Below, one piece after another: positions 63,816-64,000 of a DNA stretch of 64,000 nucleotides (positions are counted from its first letter, which is position 1; every line of letters begins with the position of its first letter). Origin of the DNA: Flagellimonas profundi (GTDB taxonomy: Bacteria; Bacteroidota; Bacteroidia; Flavobacteriales; Flavobacteriaceae); assembly GCF_017313275.1 (NCBI RefSeq), contig NZ_JAFLNM010000006.1, positions 61,065 to 125,064 of the forward strand, given 5' to 3'. The notes under the pieces were generated by a model that searched no databases, was not told the origin of the DNA, and worked only from the letters and a program-made list of their open reading frames with translations. A program made the position numbers and the translations under genes.

Positions 63816-64000
63816 AATGCAAATTATTGAAAATTCCACGGTTTACGATGCCATTATTGTAGGTTCGGGGGCAGGTGGTGGTATGGCCGCCAAAGTGCTT
63901 TCGGAGTCTGGGCTCAAAGTTGCCGTTGTAGAGGCTGGACCATTTTTTGACCCGGCGAAGCCAGAATACCAGACCCAATTAAAATGGCCTTACCAAAGTC
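63816..64000 (+). CDS. GMC family oxidoreductase, N-terminal part (3' end outside window)
   Basis: Starts [22 protein letters not shown], an FAD-binding Rossmann segment with the GxGxxG motif at about residues 16-21. It continues with [12 protein letters not shown], the glucose-methanol-choline oxidoreductase pattern (E at the end of beta-2 binding the FAD ribose). Only 61 codons are in the window. GMC enzymes beside cytochromes in Bacteroidota are typically periplasmic sugar or alcohol dehydrogenases. The upstream cytochrome fits that context, but the substrate is unknown. Confidence 0.85.

Overview
The window looks like a chromosomal segment of a marine Flavobacteriaceae (Bacteroidota), close to the Muricauda/Flagellimonas group. 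The evidence is a pair of type B T9SS sorting domains, Bacteroidota-type promoters (TTG, about 19 bases, TAnnTTTG), a short archaeal-type prolyl-tRNA synthetase, fused SecDF, a Rho with a long basic N-terminal insert, and DUF4249, DUF3667, DUF4293 and DUF6588 proteins. The genus is an inference; the phylum and family rest on many markers.

Positions 1-58071 are mostly core genome. In order: asnB (5' end cut by the window), gyrB, a DUF6588 protein, mdh and secDF. Next is a long minus-strand stretch: a GT4 glycosyltransferase, a ModF-like ATPase, GNAT, DUF192, lgt, yidD, and an aldehyde dehydrogenase/DUF779 pair facing an AraC regulator. cysS, folE, two T9SS cargo proteins, a FadL-type porin, a Gly/Trp/Asn-rich lipoprotein and proS follow. 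Two identical tRNA-Glu genes lie ahead of rpsT. After them come three tandem seven-helix membrane paralogues, rho, a PqqB-like lipoprotein, truA, an ABC exporter and cdaA/folP on the minus strand. DUF1599/DoxX/tpiA/prmA/clpS form a plus-strand run. At 46.8-54.1 kb an operon encodes an STN-type TonB-dependent receptor (frameshifted here), two DUF4249 lipoproteins and a large exported protein. At 55.1-58.1 kb a five-gene operon is headed by a MarR regulator with a visible palindromic operator.

From about 58.1 to 62.3 kb the character changes. The DNA is AT-rich and mostly unlike the core. A two-gene minus-strand module encodes a KAP-type P-loop NTPase followed by a SIR2-like protein. It is bracketed by 17-bp direct repeats resembling the 3' end of a tRNA gene, with a third, one-mismatch copy 114 bp to the left. 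No integrase is visible. To its right is a 1.4-kb gene-free tract holding five 15-nt hairpins of identical geometry. Four of them form two 'hairpin - 27-nt core - hairpin' units whose stems differ between units but match within each unit. The KAP/SIR2-like cassette is the best candidate for an undescribed (probably anti-phage) system here, and the hairpin units are the most unusual non-coding structure. The window ends with a seven-haem cytochrome c and the start of a GMC oxidoreductase, probably a periplasmic oxidation module.
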